Of a stretch of 64,000 nucleotides of DNA, positions 12,021-23,549 are shown piece by piece; the first letter of the stretch is position 1; each line of letters starts with the position of its first letter. Both the position numbers and the translations under genes were made by a program. Origin of the DNA: Favolaschia claudopus (taxonomy: Eukaryota > Basidiomycota > Agaricomycetes > Agaricales > Mycenaceae); NCBI GenBank assembly GCA_037176885.1, contig JAWWNJ010000045.1, positions 806,001 through 870,000 of the forward strand, in the 5' to 3' direction. Under the pieces are notes generated by a model. The model was not told where the DNA came from. It worked only from the letters and a program-made list of their open reading frames with translations, and did not search any database.

Positions 12021-13405
12021 ACTGATTCTTCGAACTGGCGCTTGTCTGCGGGCAATGTACGCGACAACATCTTCGAATATATCATGTTCCTGTCGTTGGA
12101 GGTACTGCCATAGTGCTTCCTACCCCAATCACCTTATTCTAACCTTAAAAGCTTGCTAGACATACTGGCAGAGAACAAGTCATTTTCCAGGATACCATCT
12201 CGGGAACATCTCCTGCATGCATGTATACCAATGATTCCACTCAATCAATATGTTCAGAATTCAGGTCTCAGTCAGTCATATGTCGCTATACGCCAATCGA
12301 CTGCTCAGTCCTTCTAAATGCTCTGAGCGTTCTTCTGTGTCTCTTGTGGCTCCCAAGTAGCTCCAGAACAAGTCAACCCGCAGCGCTGACCGCGACTCGG
12401 ACGTCTATGTCACTGCTCGATGATCATGTTCTTTCCTCCCGTGAGTTCAATGAAGAGGTTGCCTTGTATTATGATAGCTATCTTTGATGGGAAGGTTCCG
12501 TTGTCCTTGCACGGTCAGGATCGCATCTCGTTCTTTGGAAGGACGAGGCGAGTTTTCCCGGGCGGAACTAGGCGGCGGAAGTCGGGAGAAATACTCCAGT
12601 GAGGCGTAAGTGCAAGTAAATCTTTGTGCTAGTACTTACATTTGTTGTGCAAGCTGAGCGTCGCGTTCAGGTCCGACTAACCGGTTAACCGAGGCTGGAC
12701 CTTGCCCATGACAAACGCATAACAGTGAACGCTCTGTCCGTGAGTCTAAATACCCGGATCATCCGCCTAGATTAGATATTGAATCGACAGGAATCGACCT
12801 ACACAACCGTAGCCAACCGTCATGATCAGCACTGATTCAGCAGTGCCTCTTGAAGATTGCCCGGCTATTTGGCGGACCTGATAGAGCCCGATATTCATAG
12901 CTCGTTCATTAAGAGATACCCACACCTGCTGAAAGCCGTCCGGCAATTTCGAGGTGTATTCATAGTCCCTTCGATATTATCAACGTCGTACTTGTGGTGT
13001 GTTCAACAACGTCCTCTGTTCACAGGACAACATTATTCTTCCTCGTTCGAGTAGGACATCACTTCGAGACACTCACCGCTCTCGGCTACCCTCGGACAGT
13101 ATCGGATTCGGTCTTTCGTGCCGCATTGCGCATTCGGGGTACTCGTCCATCCATCCAAACGTTCAGAAATGATGGTGAATCAAATCAGGCTGATCAAGAT
13201 ATCGCCGGCTTCATCCGCAAGCGGCGCGTCCATCCAATACTAGCTGAGGGCGTGTTTTCACGATTATCAGCTTCTATTTGTTGGGGGAGAGAGCGCGTCG
13301 AGATCCGAATGTTGGAGAGGACCGGCGTTGCCATGTCCGTGCAGGCCCGATGGTGTATCTGTCTATGTGTTCTGAACAGCGGAGGACAGCAGAGGACAGC
13401 GAAGG
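12021..13405. other. Intergenic, no gene recognised
   Basis: Several ORFs of 60-150 codons occur on both strands, for example one at 12994-13437 +, but none shows a family motif, regular splice pattern or plausible composition. The stretch may hold old decayed sequence. The right end borders the MITE. Confidence 0.4.
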
Positions 13406-13694
13406 GTCCGGCTAGGCCCCCGGTCACTGACATATAGGTCTGTAACATTGAAAACCCGAATTTTGGCCTGATTTACTCTATTTTTCGGCACTGATGGCGC
13501 TCTGGCGGCTTCAAAAACCACGATTTTTTTCTGAAAATGCGCGCAAACGCTTAGTTTAGAGGAGCTGCATCGCCCTATCTAGTCAAAACCTCCGTCAGAT
13601 GGCTGGTTCGCGAAATAGACCTCTCAAATTGGACGTTGTTTTACTCTATAATTGTTACAGACCTATATTTCAGTGACCGGGGGCCTGTCCGGCT
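13406..13694. mobile_element. MITE with 34-bp terminal inverted repeats and 8-bp target-site duplication
   Basis: The element spans 13414-13686 (273 bp). Its ends, 13414-13447 and 13653-13686, are inverted repeats of 34 bp with one mismatch, beginning AGGCCCCCGGTCACTGA and ending TAGGTCTGTAACA. It is flanked by the perfect direct repeat GTCCGGCT at 13406-13413 and 13687-13694. The interior has no ORF. An 8-bp duplication is what hAT-type (and P-type) transposases make, so this is a non-autonomous class II element mobilised by such an enzyme. No transposase is present in the window. Confidence 0.92.
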
Positions 13695-14151
13695 TTCTAC
13701 TGCGAATTAATAGCCGTTGTCTAGTGTTGTTCCTGAAGATCGATTGCGAGTCGCCGGCGGGAGCACCGGGGAAAGACATAAACATGTGCATTTGTTGAGG
13801 TAGATCCCGGTATATCATCCTTTGTTTCCGCCTGTCTGGACGGTCGCTTGACGAGTCTTGTCCAGTTCAACTGTCATGATCTCCCAGTTAATTTTGGGTT
13901 CTTGAGGCTGGGCTTGTTAGGATCTGTGATCAACGAGTCTTTCGTCACTGACAAGTCTCCGTTGTCTAGGGACATGTCACCATCGCTGTACAGCCCGTTG
14001 TGGCAACATCTCGCCGTCGCGCCTAGCAACTCGATGCCTCATCCATCGCCCAGGTAGCTAACAGCGCAAACATTGTTTTAAAGCCAGTGCCGACTGGTTG
14101 TCGTTTTGATTCAAAGCCTCTTTCACCAGTGATCTGCACCGCCTAAGCGAA

Positions 14152-15567
14152 ATGCACAACAATTCTTCAGATCATTCGCTCCAGTGGACGGACTATAACT
14201 CTCATGCCCAGCCTGGTATTAAAGTGGAATCATCCGCAGAGCCTTTCTCTCTGTTGTCTCCTCCAACTTCACCTAATCTGCCTCTTACGAGCAGCTCTTC
14301 CCTTCCGTTTCGTAGACGGTCTTCGGGATCCCTTAATAGTCCACGCGTCCGACCTTACCCAACGCTTACACGCGACACTCGTTCACGTATAGAATCTGAA
14401 ATGGCAACTACTCCTGCATACTGGGCTCCTACATCTTCTACTACTCGAGGCGGCACCTCTAGAGCCGCTGCTAATCACAATAACGACCGACGGGCATCCG
14501 AGGGGAACACACTAATGTATGGCTCGCCGTATGGTTCAATGCCAGTAAGTCGCGTCAAACACGCGTCTTTTCTTCGCCTCAACTGAGGGACCTTGTCGTA
14601 GATGTATCCGCGCCCATCAGACGGGTCTGACGAACACCGATTATCACCTTCATCGGGGTCCAGCGGTACATCAAGCCTCACAGGCGCTATGGGAGACACA
14701 CACGTGTCTTCGCGACATTCGGGATCCCCGCCGCCCCCCATGTTCAACATGAACATGGGCCAGCAATGGTCCCAAGCGCCAACACAGATGCTTCCTCAAT
14801 CTGCCTTCCCTGGGGGCATGACCGGTCCTTACATGGATCCGCAGGCATCCGACCCGTACTACCGAAACTCCCCCGAGTCTCTATCTCCACCCTCGCCCTT
14901 TACGACGCCTACTTTTAACGACCCCTTCCGGCCAGCCTCATCCACCTACGCGCCGACGCAGCCCTCTTCACCATATCCCACCCCGGGGAACTCACAAGAC
15001 ATCGAGATACGTCGTCTTCGCAAAAAACTCCGCGAGATGGAGCAGCTCTACGAGCGCACACGCGAGCAGGTTAAAGCTCTGGAATCTCGACCTGCCTCAC
15101 ATCGCTCCAACTCCGCGGGGACTCTCCCCTCACCAGCTTCCACGCCATCCATGAGCGCCGCTTTCCAGGCATCATGGAAGGCCCGTACAGACGCGCGCGT
15201 ACGTCAGTTTTGCGCGCTCAACCGAGCTGGCAACGCACTCTGTGCCTGGCACGACTCTCGGCGCGAGCGGCGCGTCTATCCGCCGCGTATGGCACCCGAA
15301 GGCTATCTGAACTGCGGGTGCACGTACCAGGAGGCCCTCTTCGAGGAGAGCCTCTCGCGCCATCGAGTCGGCAGCTACCTGCCCGGCGAGACCGTTCGGA
15401 TGGATCCTGCGCTCCGAAACCCGCTCTTGAAGCTGTTGGAACAACGATACGGCTACAGGGACGGCGACTTCGAGCGCGATCCGCGGACGGGTGACTGGGT
15501 TGCCAATGAGGGGCCTGCCGTGTGGGAGCAGCAGCTCCAGGCCGGCGCTCACCGAAGGACGCGGTGA
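14152..15567 (+). CDS. Uncharacterised Ser/Pro-rich protein with coiled coil and conserved C-terminal domain
   Basis: Two exons (14152-14544, 14602-15567) give 452 residues. The first 280 residues are low-complexity, rich in Ser, Pro, Thr and Met. Around residue 265 a charged helix (IEIRRLRKKLREMEQLYERT) predicts a short coiled coil. The last 120 residues look folded: FCALNRAGNALCAWHDSRR, then a YPPRMAP segment, GYLNCGCTYQEALFEESL and SYLPGETVRMDPALRNPL, followed by RYGYRDGDF. From memory this C-terminal block recurs in mushroom-forming fungi without an assigned function; I cannot verify that here. Four cysteines in the block might bind metal or form part of a fold. No signal peptide or membrane segment is visible, and Ser/Pro-rich N-termini of this kind often occur in nuclear regulators. 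Confidence 0.75.
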
Positions 15568-16029
15568 AAAAAACGACATTCGCTCTCCAAAAACGGACAG
15601 ACATTCAGCTAGACTACACGGACTGAACAATTCTGCAGCATAATTTTCGCATTGCTTTCTGTAATATTTTGGTGTACCATATTGTCATACTATTTGTTGT
15701 AGATCGTCTACTTAGCATATCGCATCCGCAATGTAAATACCTTACACGCACTTACTCTACACTAGTACGAATACTTACCACATTCGTCACTTTTTAAATT
15801 AAATCGCCGTAGCACTGGCACCTTGCCACGAAAAATACAACTGCTCTCGATTGGTACTCTGAATTGGAACCAGTGCGATTACACCTTAGAACCATAATGA
15901 CTTTGACCCTTGTTCAACCGGAGACAACGAGAAGAGCAAAAACCACGAGAAGGAAGTCGCGAAGATCCAACAACGAACCATACCCGAAAAGAATATGGTC
16001 TTCAGATCAACATGAGATACAAGTGGCAA
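15568..16029. other. Intergenic, no gene recognised
   Basis: The AT-rich first 250 bases look like a 3' untranslated region of the gene to the left. Nothing else was identified before the glutathione S-transferase relic. Confidence 0.4.
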
Positions 16030-16690
16030 TCAACTTAGAGTGCAACTCACCGCGCTTGGACTTCAGCGATGTATGCCGTGCACTTAGGTCCGGCAATCTT
16101 CCAAAATACAAGACATTCCAGAAGAAGGAAAGACACGGTAAACTCGGCGGCAGTCGGCTCTGTTTCGCCAGCAAACCAATCGACTGGTTGTAGGTTATGT
16201 CCTACCTGAGAAGTCAGGGTCGAGAACGGTGCATCAGAGAGCCATCAAATAGATGTGTAAATGGAGGGAAAATGGCCTTAGGCGGTGAGTTTAGCTAATC
16301 TGAGGGCGTTCCTACGGCGCAGATTGTTCAGGTAACCTGGAGCAGACGATGGCTCCCTCGATCTTTCATCGGGCGAATATTTATTGATGAGATAGTATTT
16401 CCCTCTCGGTCAATGAAAATGGAAACCAGATGGTTGAAGTGCTTCCTGCCAGACTGATGTCTTTGTGGGTGGTGACGAGAGAACGTCCCAACGGCGTCAA
16501 GGTCTCGTAAGTCATTTGGCAAAAGCTGGCAGGTTGTTCGTTGTCATCGGTCCAAAATTATCGCCTATTACCGCCCATAACAGGATGTTCGCAGACCGCA
16601 ACACCGGCCGAATTTCGTTGGTAGCTTGAAGGTTTGACTTGATACCTGGCTCCCAAGTCTTCCTGGGACCGGAGTTGACCAAGAGCAGCA
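16030..16690 (-). pseudogene. Glutathione S-transferase pseudogene
   Basis: Reading the minus strand from about 16690 gives pieces of a fungal GST in the right order but in changing frames: DLGARYQVKPSSYQRNS (thioredoxin-fold start), LTPLGRSLVTTHKDISLAG, YLINKYSPDER, then APFSTLTSQ, and finally an intact-looking stretch containing DWFAGETEPTAAEFTVSF and KIAGPKCTAYIAEVQAR that matches the helical C-terminal domain. Frame changes and internal stops separate the pieces and no single splice model joins them, so the gene appears dead. A 3' exon after about 16035 could not be found. GSTs conjugate glutathione to electrophiles; no function is claimed for this copy. Confidence 0.75.
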
Positions 16691-16922
16691 GTTCACGGGG
16701 AGACGGTCACTCTCCAGAAGTCATGAGACCCTGAGAACAAGAGTCGTTGAGACGGTGCTCATCGTGGTTGCAGAAAGAAAGTTTGAAACCTTACATAAGT
16801 TTCGTTCAAACTGGCGATCAACGGATCAAAGCCTAACACGGCATTTCCCAATTAGGCGATTTCGTCTCTTGGTCTCTTTCTCCATGCTCTCAAACCCTTG
16901 ACAGTGGAAACCCGGGTTTTCT

Positions 16923-19212
16923 ATGGCGACCCGTATACTCATCATCCTCCGGCTATCTCTTTGTTCTGTGGCATTTTGGTCCCGTCAACTGCAGACTGCT
17001 CAAAATCCAAGTACGCGTCGTCGCGTACTATTTCTTCACATACCCCATAGCCTCAAACTTGACGCGTTTTTTCAGTTGTAATCGATCCTCCAGAGGACGA
17101 GCTTGCAAGCATAATTGCCAGTCATGGTAACGACTCGCAGCTTCCTCCGTATCTGAAACAAACGATATGTATAGCTGCCCTCGAGAGCTATTCGCGTCGA
17201 CCAGATTGTTTTCGTCGCGTCGCCGCCAATATTCGATTACGGTGTAGTGAGCTGGAGATGAACGAGGAAGAGAGAGTCGCAGGTAGGCTCAATAGTATTT
17301 AGCTCGGGAAGAGTGGAAACTAACCGGCGTAGCTGCGATCTCCATGACTCTCTGCGAGCTCGCTACTGCTACGCATCACTCACTTCCACTCGAGTGCGCC
17401 TCCTTCACTGTTGATTCCAAGCAAGATCCTACGGTTCGGGGTCGGGGAGAATGCGTAGAGTTCGCGTGTTCTACCAACATTGTTTTGCGCTGACTTGTCG
17501 ATTCCGATTAGTGCTCTCTCAAGGAGTGCCCAATCTTGGTCCAGCTACTCGGGCTACTTACGCGAAGTTCGTGAGTGAAACATTATTGCTGCTTTTCTGA
17601 CAAAAGCTGACCATTCTCTCAGCTCAACTTTGCTTCGCGTTTCGCCGCTGGAACGACATAGGTAAAAGTTTCGCCTTGATATCGAAAAGTAACTCAGATC
17701 TTCGAAAGACGCTGCTAGTGATATTTATAAAACCTCTATAATGGAAATGACTACGCTCGCTCGTCTGCTTCTGGCACGAGAACAAGCCGACCTAGAAGGA
17801 AGGCACCGGTTGAATTCTCAACTTTCGGTCAGTTATCCGATCCACTCCTTCATATCTCTCACAATTAGCACAATTGGGCTTCCAGAAACTGGAGAATGTT
17901 GTAACTCGTTTGAAAACTATACCAGAGCTTGCGGATGCTATGGTGGTCTCAGCTGCGAAGCAGCTTCGACATCAAGTAACTGAGGTAACATGTTTTCCGA
18001 ACACTACCAGCTCGTTTGAGCGTATAACTTGCTGCCAGACTATCGATACCCTCAAGACCGGACTAGCAGACGTGCAAATTCATAATCAAGCCGATAATTC
18101 GCGGACAATAGATCAAATCAACATGGGACTTCAGCTCGTTTCCCGTCGCGTATGTGTTTCGAGCTTCAAGCTTTCATAAAATCAGATTGAATTTATTGAA
18201 ACAGCATGCCGATTCTTTGAATGCGCTCATTCTTTCTTTCGAAACATCCGTTGCGGACGACTTGACGGCCGCGATGTCTGTTTTTCGAACACAAAGTTCG
18301 GATGCTTTAGAAATCACTGTGGGTTCTATTGCCTGTCATGCTCAACACTAACCACCGCCAAAAAGAATTCGGTACACGAAAGTTGGCATAATCTATCGGA
18401 TCAATTCACTACAGTGCAACATGTATGCTCGTGGTCTCCAACAATTGCTCTTCTTCATCAACAAAACTAGGGACTTTCTCAACTCTCCGACTTGGCCTCT
18501 GATACCGCCTCAACCTTGCAAGATTCCTCGCAACACGCAAAAGATCTCCAAGATTCTCAGATATCTTCCGCTCGTTCAGCTTCTCATTTGGCCGCTACTC
18601 TTGCAAACATGACTGCGACAACGCAAGACTCGCTGAACAGATTCAATGCATCTGCAATACAACTTGTTCAAAGTTTCACTTCTCGGAATAGTCTAACAGA
18701 ATTATTACGATTCACGGAGATGTTTCTACACGGTAATTCTCGACCTGAAGACCTCTGAGTATCGACTCTAATGATGTTCCTCGCAAGTTGAACCTTCCAC
18801 CATCGCGTACTTGCATCATCTTCCGATCTTCCCTGTGGCTTCGGGGATTCTCACATTCCTAATTTATGTCTTCCGCTCGTCTCTGTCTGCGTTAATGGTG
18901 AGTGATCCGTCGTACGTCTTCTTTTTCCTGACGCCATTCACCTCAGAGCATAACATTCATCCTCTTTTCATCACGCAAGTATATCGTAAAAACTGCCAGT
19001 GAACATGATAGTTTGTGAGTACTAGAGTATGGATGTTTAGGCTATTTTGACTTACTGGATATGGTAGAAACCATTCTGTAGCAATACCTCATCCCTTCCC
19101 GCATCAGACACGAGTCTACAAGGGCCCAGAAATAACTTCGCGCCTACGATTTCGTCAGTCTCGTATACCTGACAGATTATGCAATCGTGGTTTAAATCGT
19201 CCTCCGCACTGA
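16923..19212 (+). CDS. KAR5: Nuclear fusion (karyogamy) protein Kar5/Tht1 family
   Basis: Fourteen exons (16923-17010, 17076-17282, 17333-17465, 17512-17570, 17623-17661, 17709-17827, 17886-17984, 18039-18149, 18205-18318, 18366-18422, 18471-18732, 18788-18897, 18980-19014, 19068-19212) give 525 residues. A hydrophobic start (ILIILRLSLCSVAFW) is a likely signal peptide. Next comes the Cys-rich lumenal domain: LESYSRRPDCFRRVAA, RCSELEMNEEERV, ISMTLCELATA and LREVPQLCFAFRRWNDI. A long coiled-coil region follows (DTASTLQDSSQHAKDLQDS), then a membrane segment (FPVASGILTFLIYVF) and a basic tail. Kar5/Tht1/Brambleberry proteins sit in the nuclear envelope and promote fusion of nuclear membranes during karyogamy. 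The acceptor at 17708 was chosen because it keeps the frame and restores the WNDI-D junction. Very short exons and low overall similarity are typical of this family. Confidence 0.85.
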
Positions 19213-19559
19213 ATCGCAATCTGTATACTAGCAGCCAATATACGTACAATGCACCATTTCGATTCGTATGAGAATTACCTTGAGCGAGCGTGTACTGACG
19301 CTTCAAAGACGTTTGTTTGGATCCTTTTGGATCAGTGGAATTTTTATCTTATCGCTTACGTGTTGTGCGGGCCCACCCACTTGCAAGCCGCACTCATCAC
19401 CGAGCCTAACTCGGACAGCTAGAAGCTTAAATCTCCTGGTCGCTGGACCCGTACCCTGGGCTTTCTTCTTAACAGAACTCTATCTTGCCCGGGGCAAGCA
19501 ACTGGGGCGCAAATCACTCGCTTCCAATTTGCGGATGACCTGGGCATCAAATTTACAAA
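19213..19559. other. Intergenic between KAR5 and the CCCH/RBR gene
   Basis: About 350 bp with no recognised gene. A hydrophobic ORF at 19268-19585 overlaps the next gene's start and looks fortuitous. The promoter of the ubiquitin ligase gene should be here. Confidence 0.4.
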
Positions 19560-22500
19560 ATGACTACTCGAGGGCCGCGGTTTGACGCTGTAGACAGCAA
19601 ACTCCATCAACCATCCTTCTCCGCGTACGCGAACCTAAATTCTCGGCCGTCCTTGTCGATTCCGGCCTCTCCTCCTCCCATGACTCTCCCGGTGTTGAGG
19701 AATGAGCCAGACGGTAGCATAGTGAGTATTGTGTCTGTTTTTGAGCTGTTGAATTGTCGTTTGTGGCCGCGGCGACTGGCTTTTGCTTGCGTGTGCGTCG
19801 CTTGACCCACATGTTTCTTCTTCCAACCTTCCAGAATTGTATCTAACCCGACCGACAGACACCGCGTAATGCCAAAGCAAAGCAATTGCCTGCCGCCTCT
19901 GTCAGACATTTCGCCGTCCTTACCACCTACAATCGTCTCATCTGCTGTCGACTAGATTCTTCCAACACGAGCGCATCCCGATGGTGAAATATGTCGCAGA
20001 TTCTTGCGCAAAGAATGCCCCTGGGGCGCACGATGTGATTATGTTCATGTCGCCCCAGCCCCGTCTCTTAAATCGCGAGTATGTCATTTCTCGTCAATGT
20101 GATGTTGTTGTGTTGAACATACCCAAGAGTTTAACACCTCGTAACCCCCACCAAAATTCTACTCCACTCAACTCGCGCCCACAGAACTCTTCTGTACCAG
20201 ATTTTCAGAGCAACAAATCATCAGTTCTCGCTGACGCTGAATATGTCGTGAAGATGCCTCAAAAGCCTCGCGTTCAAGCTCAGGTAATCTCTCTATCTTG
20301 CGACCGACGCTTTTCGTGACGTGGCTTCGTCGCCAGATGCCTTCCAATCGCTTTGACAGTCAAGCATCATGCTTCCGTGACTCACTGGACAAGCCCGTTG
20401 TCCGGCTCCGTCCGTCAATCGGCCCACCTGAAAACCCGAGTCAAAGCAACTCTCCGAGCATGTATGACTGCGAAAACCTGAATTCTTGGGGTGGGGAAAT
20501 GGTCGAGACTTCTTGGACGGAGAAATCTGGCGAAAAGTGCAGCGATCTGTCGGACGATGAAAAGATGCATTCTTGGGATTTCCCGCGAGTTGAGAATTGG
20601 GGGAACACTAGTTTCTCGTCTGACGATAGCCACACCGAAACGTCCTCTTCGGTATGACCTCTTCTTTTTCCTTGCAAAACGCTCAAGTGCTCTTTACTAG
20701 CCGGAGACGGACACTATTTCGTCGATGTCTTCATCGACTCTGAGTCAATCTCGAACAGAGACGAGAGCATCGCAGCCACCTTCTCGCGCATCGTGCATCA
20801 ACTGGGTGAGAAATGGCTACTGTGCATACGGGGAAAAATGTAAATATCTTCATCAAACCCTCCGCCGCGAATATTCAGTATGTAGACCAAACCCTACTAA
20901 AGTTAGTAACCTGACGCCGTTGTAGAATCCGTCCGTCGTTGCAGTCCCCAGGCCCCGTCCTTCAACAGTACGTCTCTATCCAGTCTAAGGATTGCTCAAT
21001 CATTCCTTTTCACAGACAGAAACCTCTTCTCCAGGAAAATCTTCCCCTCAACTGCGTATCCTACATCCACCTCCACCGAATAAGGAGATCTGTCGAAATT
21101 GGCAGAGACGCTTCTGCTCGCGGGGATACAATTGCTATTATGTTCACGGAGATCTAAAGTATGACTTACCGGTATGTTGACCGTTTCAGGCTGTGCACAG
21201 AAAAAATCTCATGAATCCTGCCTGTAGACGCAAATCCGACATCCACCGCCACCGCACGCGGGGACCTGTCGACAATGGTTGCAGGATGCCTGCTCGTTAG
21301 GGTACAATTGTCACTATGTTCACGGAGATTTGATATACGAGTTACCGGTATGCCGATCGCTCAAGTTGTGCAAAGCAGAGCTCTGAAATAGTAAAATTTA
21401 GGAACTTGAGGTCTCGACACCACGCGCCCACCACTCTCCCGCTCTCCCCCCTGAGCCTCCGATCACGATTGTAATTCACGAACACACCAAAGTCAAGATC
21501 GGGCCCGGATTCGAGATTCACGAACTGACTACCAGCGTGGAGACGCCATGGGTAGTGCTCAGTCATGTTCCCAGTCGCGCCTCTACAACTCTCATCGAGC
21601 GACTGCTCAAACCGTTTGGATCTGCGCTTGATATACAGCTCCCACCGATTCGACCAAAGGATGTGATGACTGTCAAGGTCCGCTTTGACAGCAGTAGAGG
21701 AGCGACCGCCGCCACTGCTCTCGACGGCTCTACTTTCTTGAACACTCGAATTTCTGCTCGCGTCCCGGTGAACTCACGCAGTGGGCTAGCAACGATTCAG
21801 GATTGCTCCTTGCGGATAGAGTTTGAGGCTCCCCAACGGGTAGCGTATGGAGGCTACCCGAGCCATGAAAGAGCCCAGGAAGCCATAGCTGTCGCTGCGA
21901 AAGGACAGAGCGGTGACTACTTTGTTTACGCCACCGTTCACGTCGGGCTCCCTTCCATCGGCAATGTCACAGTCAAATTCACAAACTTGCCACCGACAGC
22001 GAACGAAGACTTCATGCGACGCTTCGCTACCCCCGAAGACGTCATGTGGGAGCGTCCGAATTATGTGGATCTGAAAGCCGCTATTGCAGGCATCACGCGT
22101 ATTCTTCGCAATCTTGGAAATTTCTTGGAACTCGACGTCCTTCCTCCCCCATATTCGAATGGCCGGATACGGGTCTGGGCCTCATTCTCGTCTGCGACAG
22201 CCGCAAAGTCAGCTGCGGCAGCTTTACATGGGCGAAAACCACTCTTCGTTGGCAAAACTCGCATCTTTGCTCGTCACGTCTTGAGCTTGACGTACCGCGT
22301 CTCTTTCGACGACTATTACAGAGACGCGCGCCTCATTGAGGGTTTGCGTGAATCGGCATATCGGAAGGGTGCCTTGATGTCCATAACGATCCGTAGGCTT
22401 CAGGAGACGATGCTAGTTCGGCTCTCAGCGCAAGGAGTCAAGCCGTTGGGATGGCTCAAGGCCGAGTACGAGAAAATTTCTCGAGGCGAAATTCTTCACC

Positions 22501-23549
22501 GCGATGGAGTGCCTGTCTGGGACTTCTTTTTCGGTCGCTCTGATGGCCAGACTTACTTGCGCAGCCTTGAAGCCCAGGAAGGAGTGCATGTTGTCGCTGA
22601 CAAGATCAGGCGAAACATGAAACTCTTCGGGACACCCTCTAACCGTGCCAAGGTTCGGACGATTCTCCTCCTGAAGATGACGGACTTGAAAACTCGGCAA
22701 GTGCGCACCATACGTGTGCCGGGTCGCGTCCTGGGTGCTCTCATCGTCACCCAGCTTTCGCATTTGTATCAGAAGTTTGGCAATGGCAGCATCTCAGTCA
22801 ACTTGACGGAGAGCACACTCATGTTGCTCGGAGGCGATGAATTGTACGAAGCGGCAGTCGACGCCGTTCGCGAAGCTCAGCAATCTCCTCTTGCTGAGCG
22901 CCCTTATGTCCGTAACCTGGCAGCGTGTCCGATATGCTTCAATGAAGTGGTCTCGCCAATATATCTAGCTTGCGGCCATCGCTGGTGTCGGACTTGTTTG
23001 AACCAGTATCTCTTGGCGGTTGTTGATAACCGCCACTTCCCCCTCAAGTGCCTGGGCGACGAAGCGAAATGCACCCAGATCATTACCCTCTCAACTGCGC
23101 GCACTGTTCTTCAGCCGGACGAGTTCAACTCCATCGTCGAGGCTTCCGTTTCGTCATACGTGCATGCCCACGCGAAGGAGTTCCACTATTGCCCTTCGCC
23201 GGATTGCATGCAGATCTATCGCACGGGGTCAAAGGGCACCGTCGTCCAATGCCCTTCGTGTCTCCTACGCATCTGCTCGCATTGCCACGCGGAAGCGCAC
23301 GACGACTTGGCGTGTGCGGAGCAGGACGGGGACAAGCTCTTCAAGGAGTGGGCTGCGAGCCACGACGTGAAGAACTGTCCTGGGTGCGCCATTCCGATTG
23401 AGCGAGATGAAGGGTGCCATCATGTCACCTGTATTCAGTGTCAGACGCACATCTGCTGGGTGTGTTTGCAGACTTTCCCGAAGGGCGAGGGGATCTACAG
23501 GCACATGCGCGAGGAACATGGTGGCATTGGGCTGAACGATAACGAGTAG
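19560..23549 (+). CDS. CCCH zinc-finger and RBR (RING-IBR-RING) E3 ubiquitin ligase
   Basis: Nine exons (19560-19721, 19956-20078, 20128-20283, 20337-20651, 20701-20877, 20926-20967, 21016-21171, 21228-21347, 21402-23549) give 1132 residues. Four CCCH fingers start near residues 67 (ICRRFLRKECPWGARCDYVH), 284 (CINWVRNGYCAYGEKCKYLH), 351 (CRNWQRRFCSRGYNCYYVH) and 391 (CRQWLQDACSLGYNCHYVH). The long last exon has a region that may hold RRM-like folds (residues about 460-700), then RING1 from about 926 (CPICFNEVVSPIYLACGHRW), an IBR (YCPSPDC...CPSC...CSHCH) and RING2 from about 1075 (NCPGCAIPIERDEGCHHVTC). In RBR ligases ubiquitin passes from the E2 to a RING2 cysteine; by position that is the Cys of EGCHH, near 1088. 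CCCH fingers bind RNA in many proteins, so an RNA-linked ligase is inferred. Fingers 3 and 4 lie on duplicated exons. Confidence 0.9.

Noticed and set aside
12994..13437. 147-codon + strand ORF before the MITE
   Set aside because: No motif, no splice support, odd composition, and it runs into the left terminus of the MITE.
17641..17710. Apparent frameshift in KAR5 between the WNDI exon and the next one
   Set aside because: Using the acceptor at 17708 instead of the nearer CAG at 17697 restores the frame and the family sequence.
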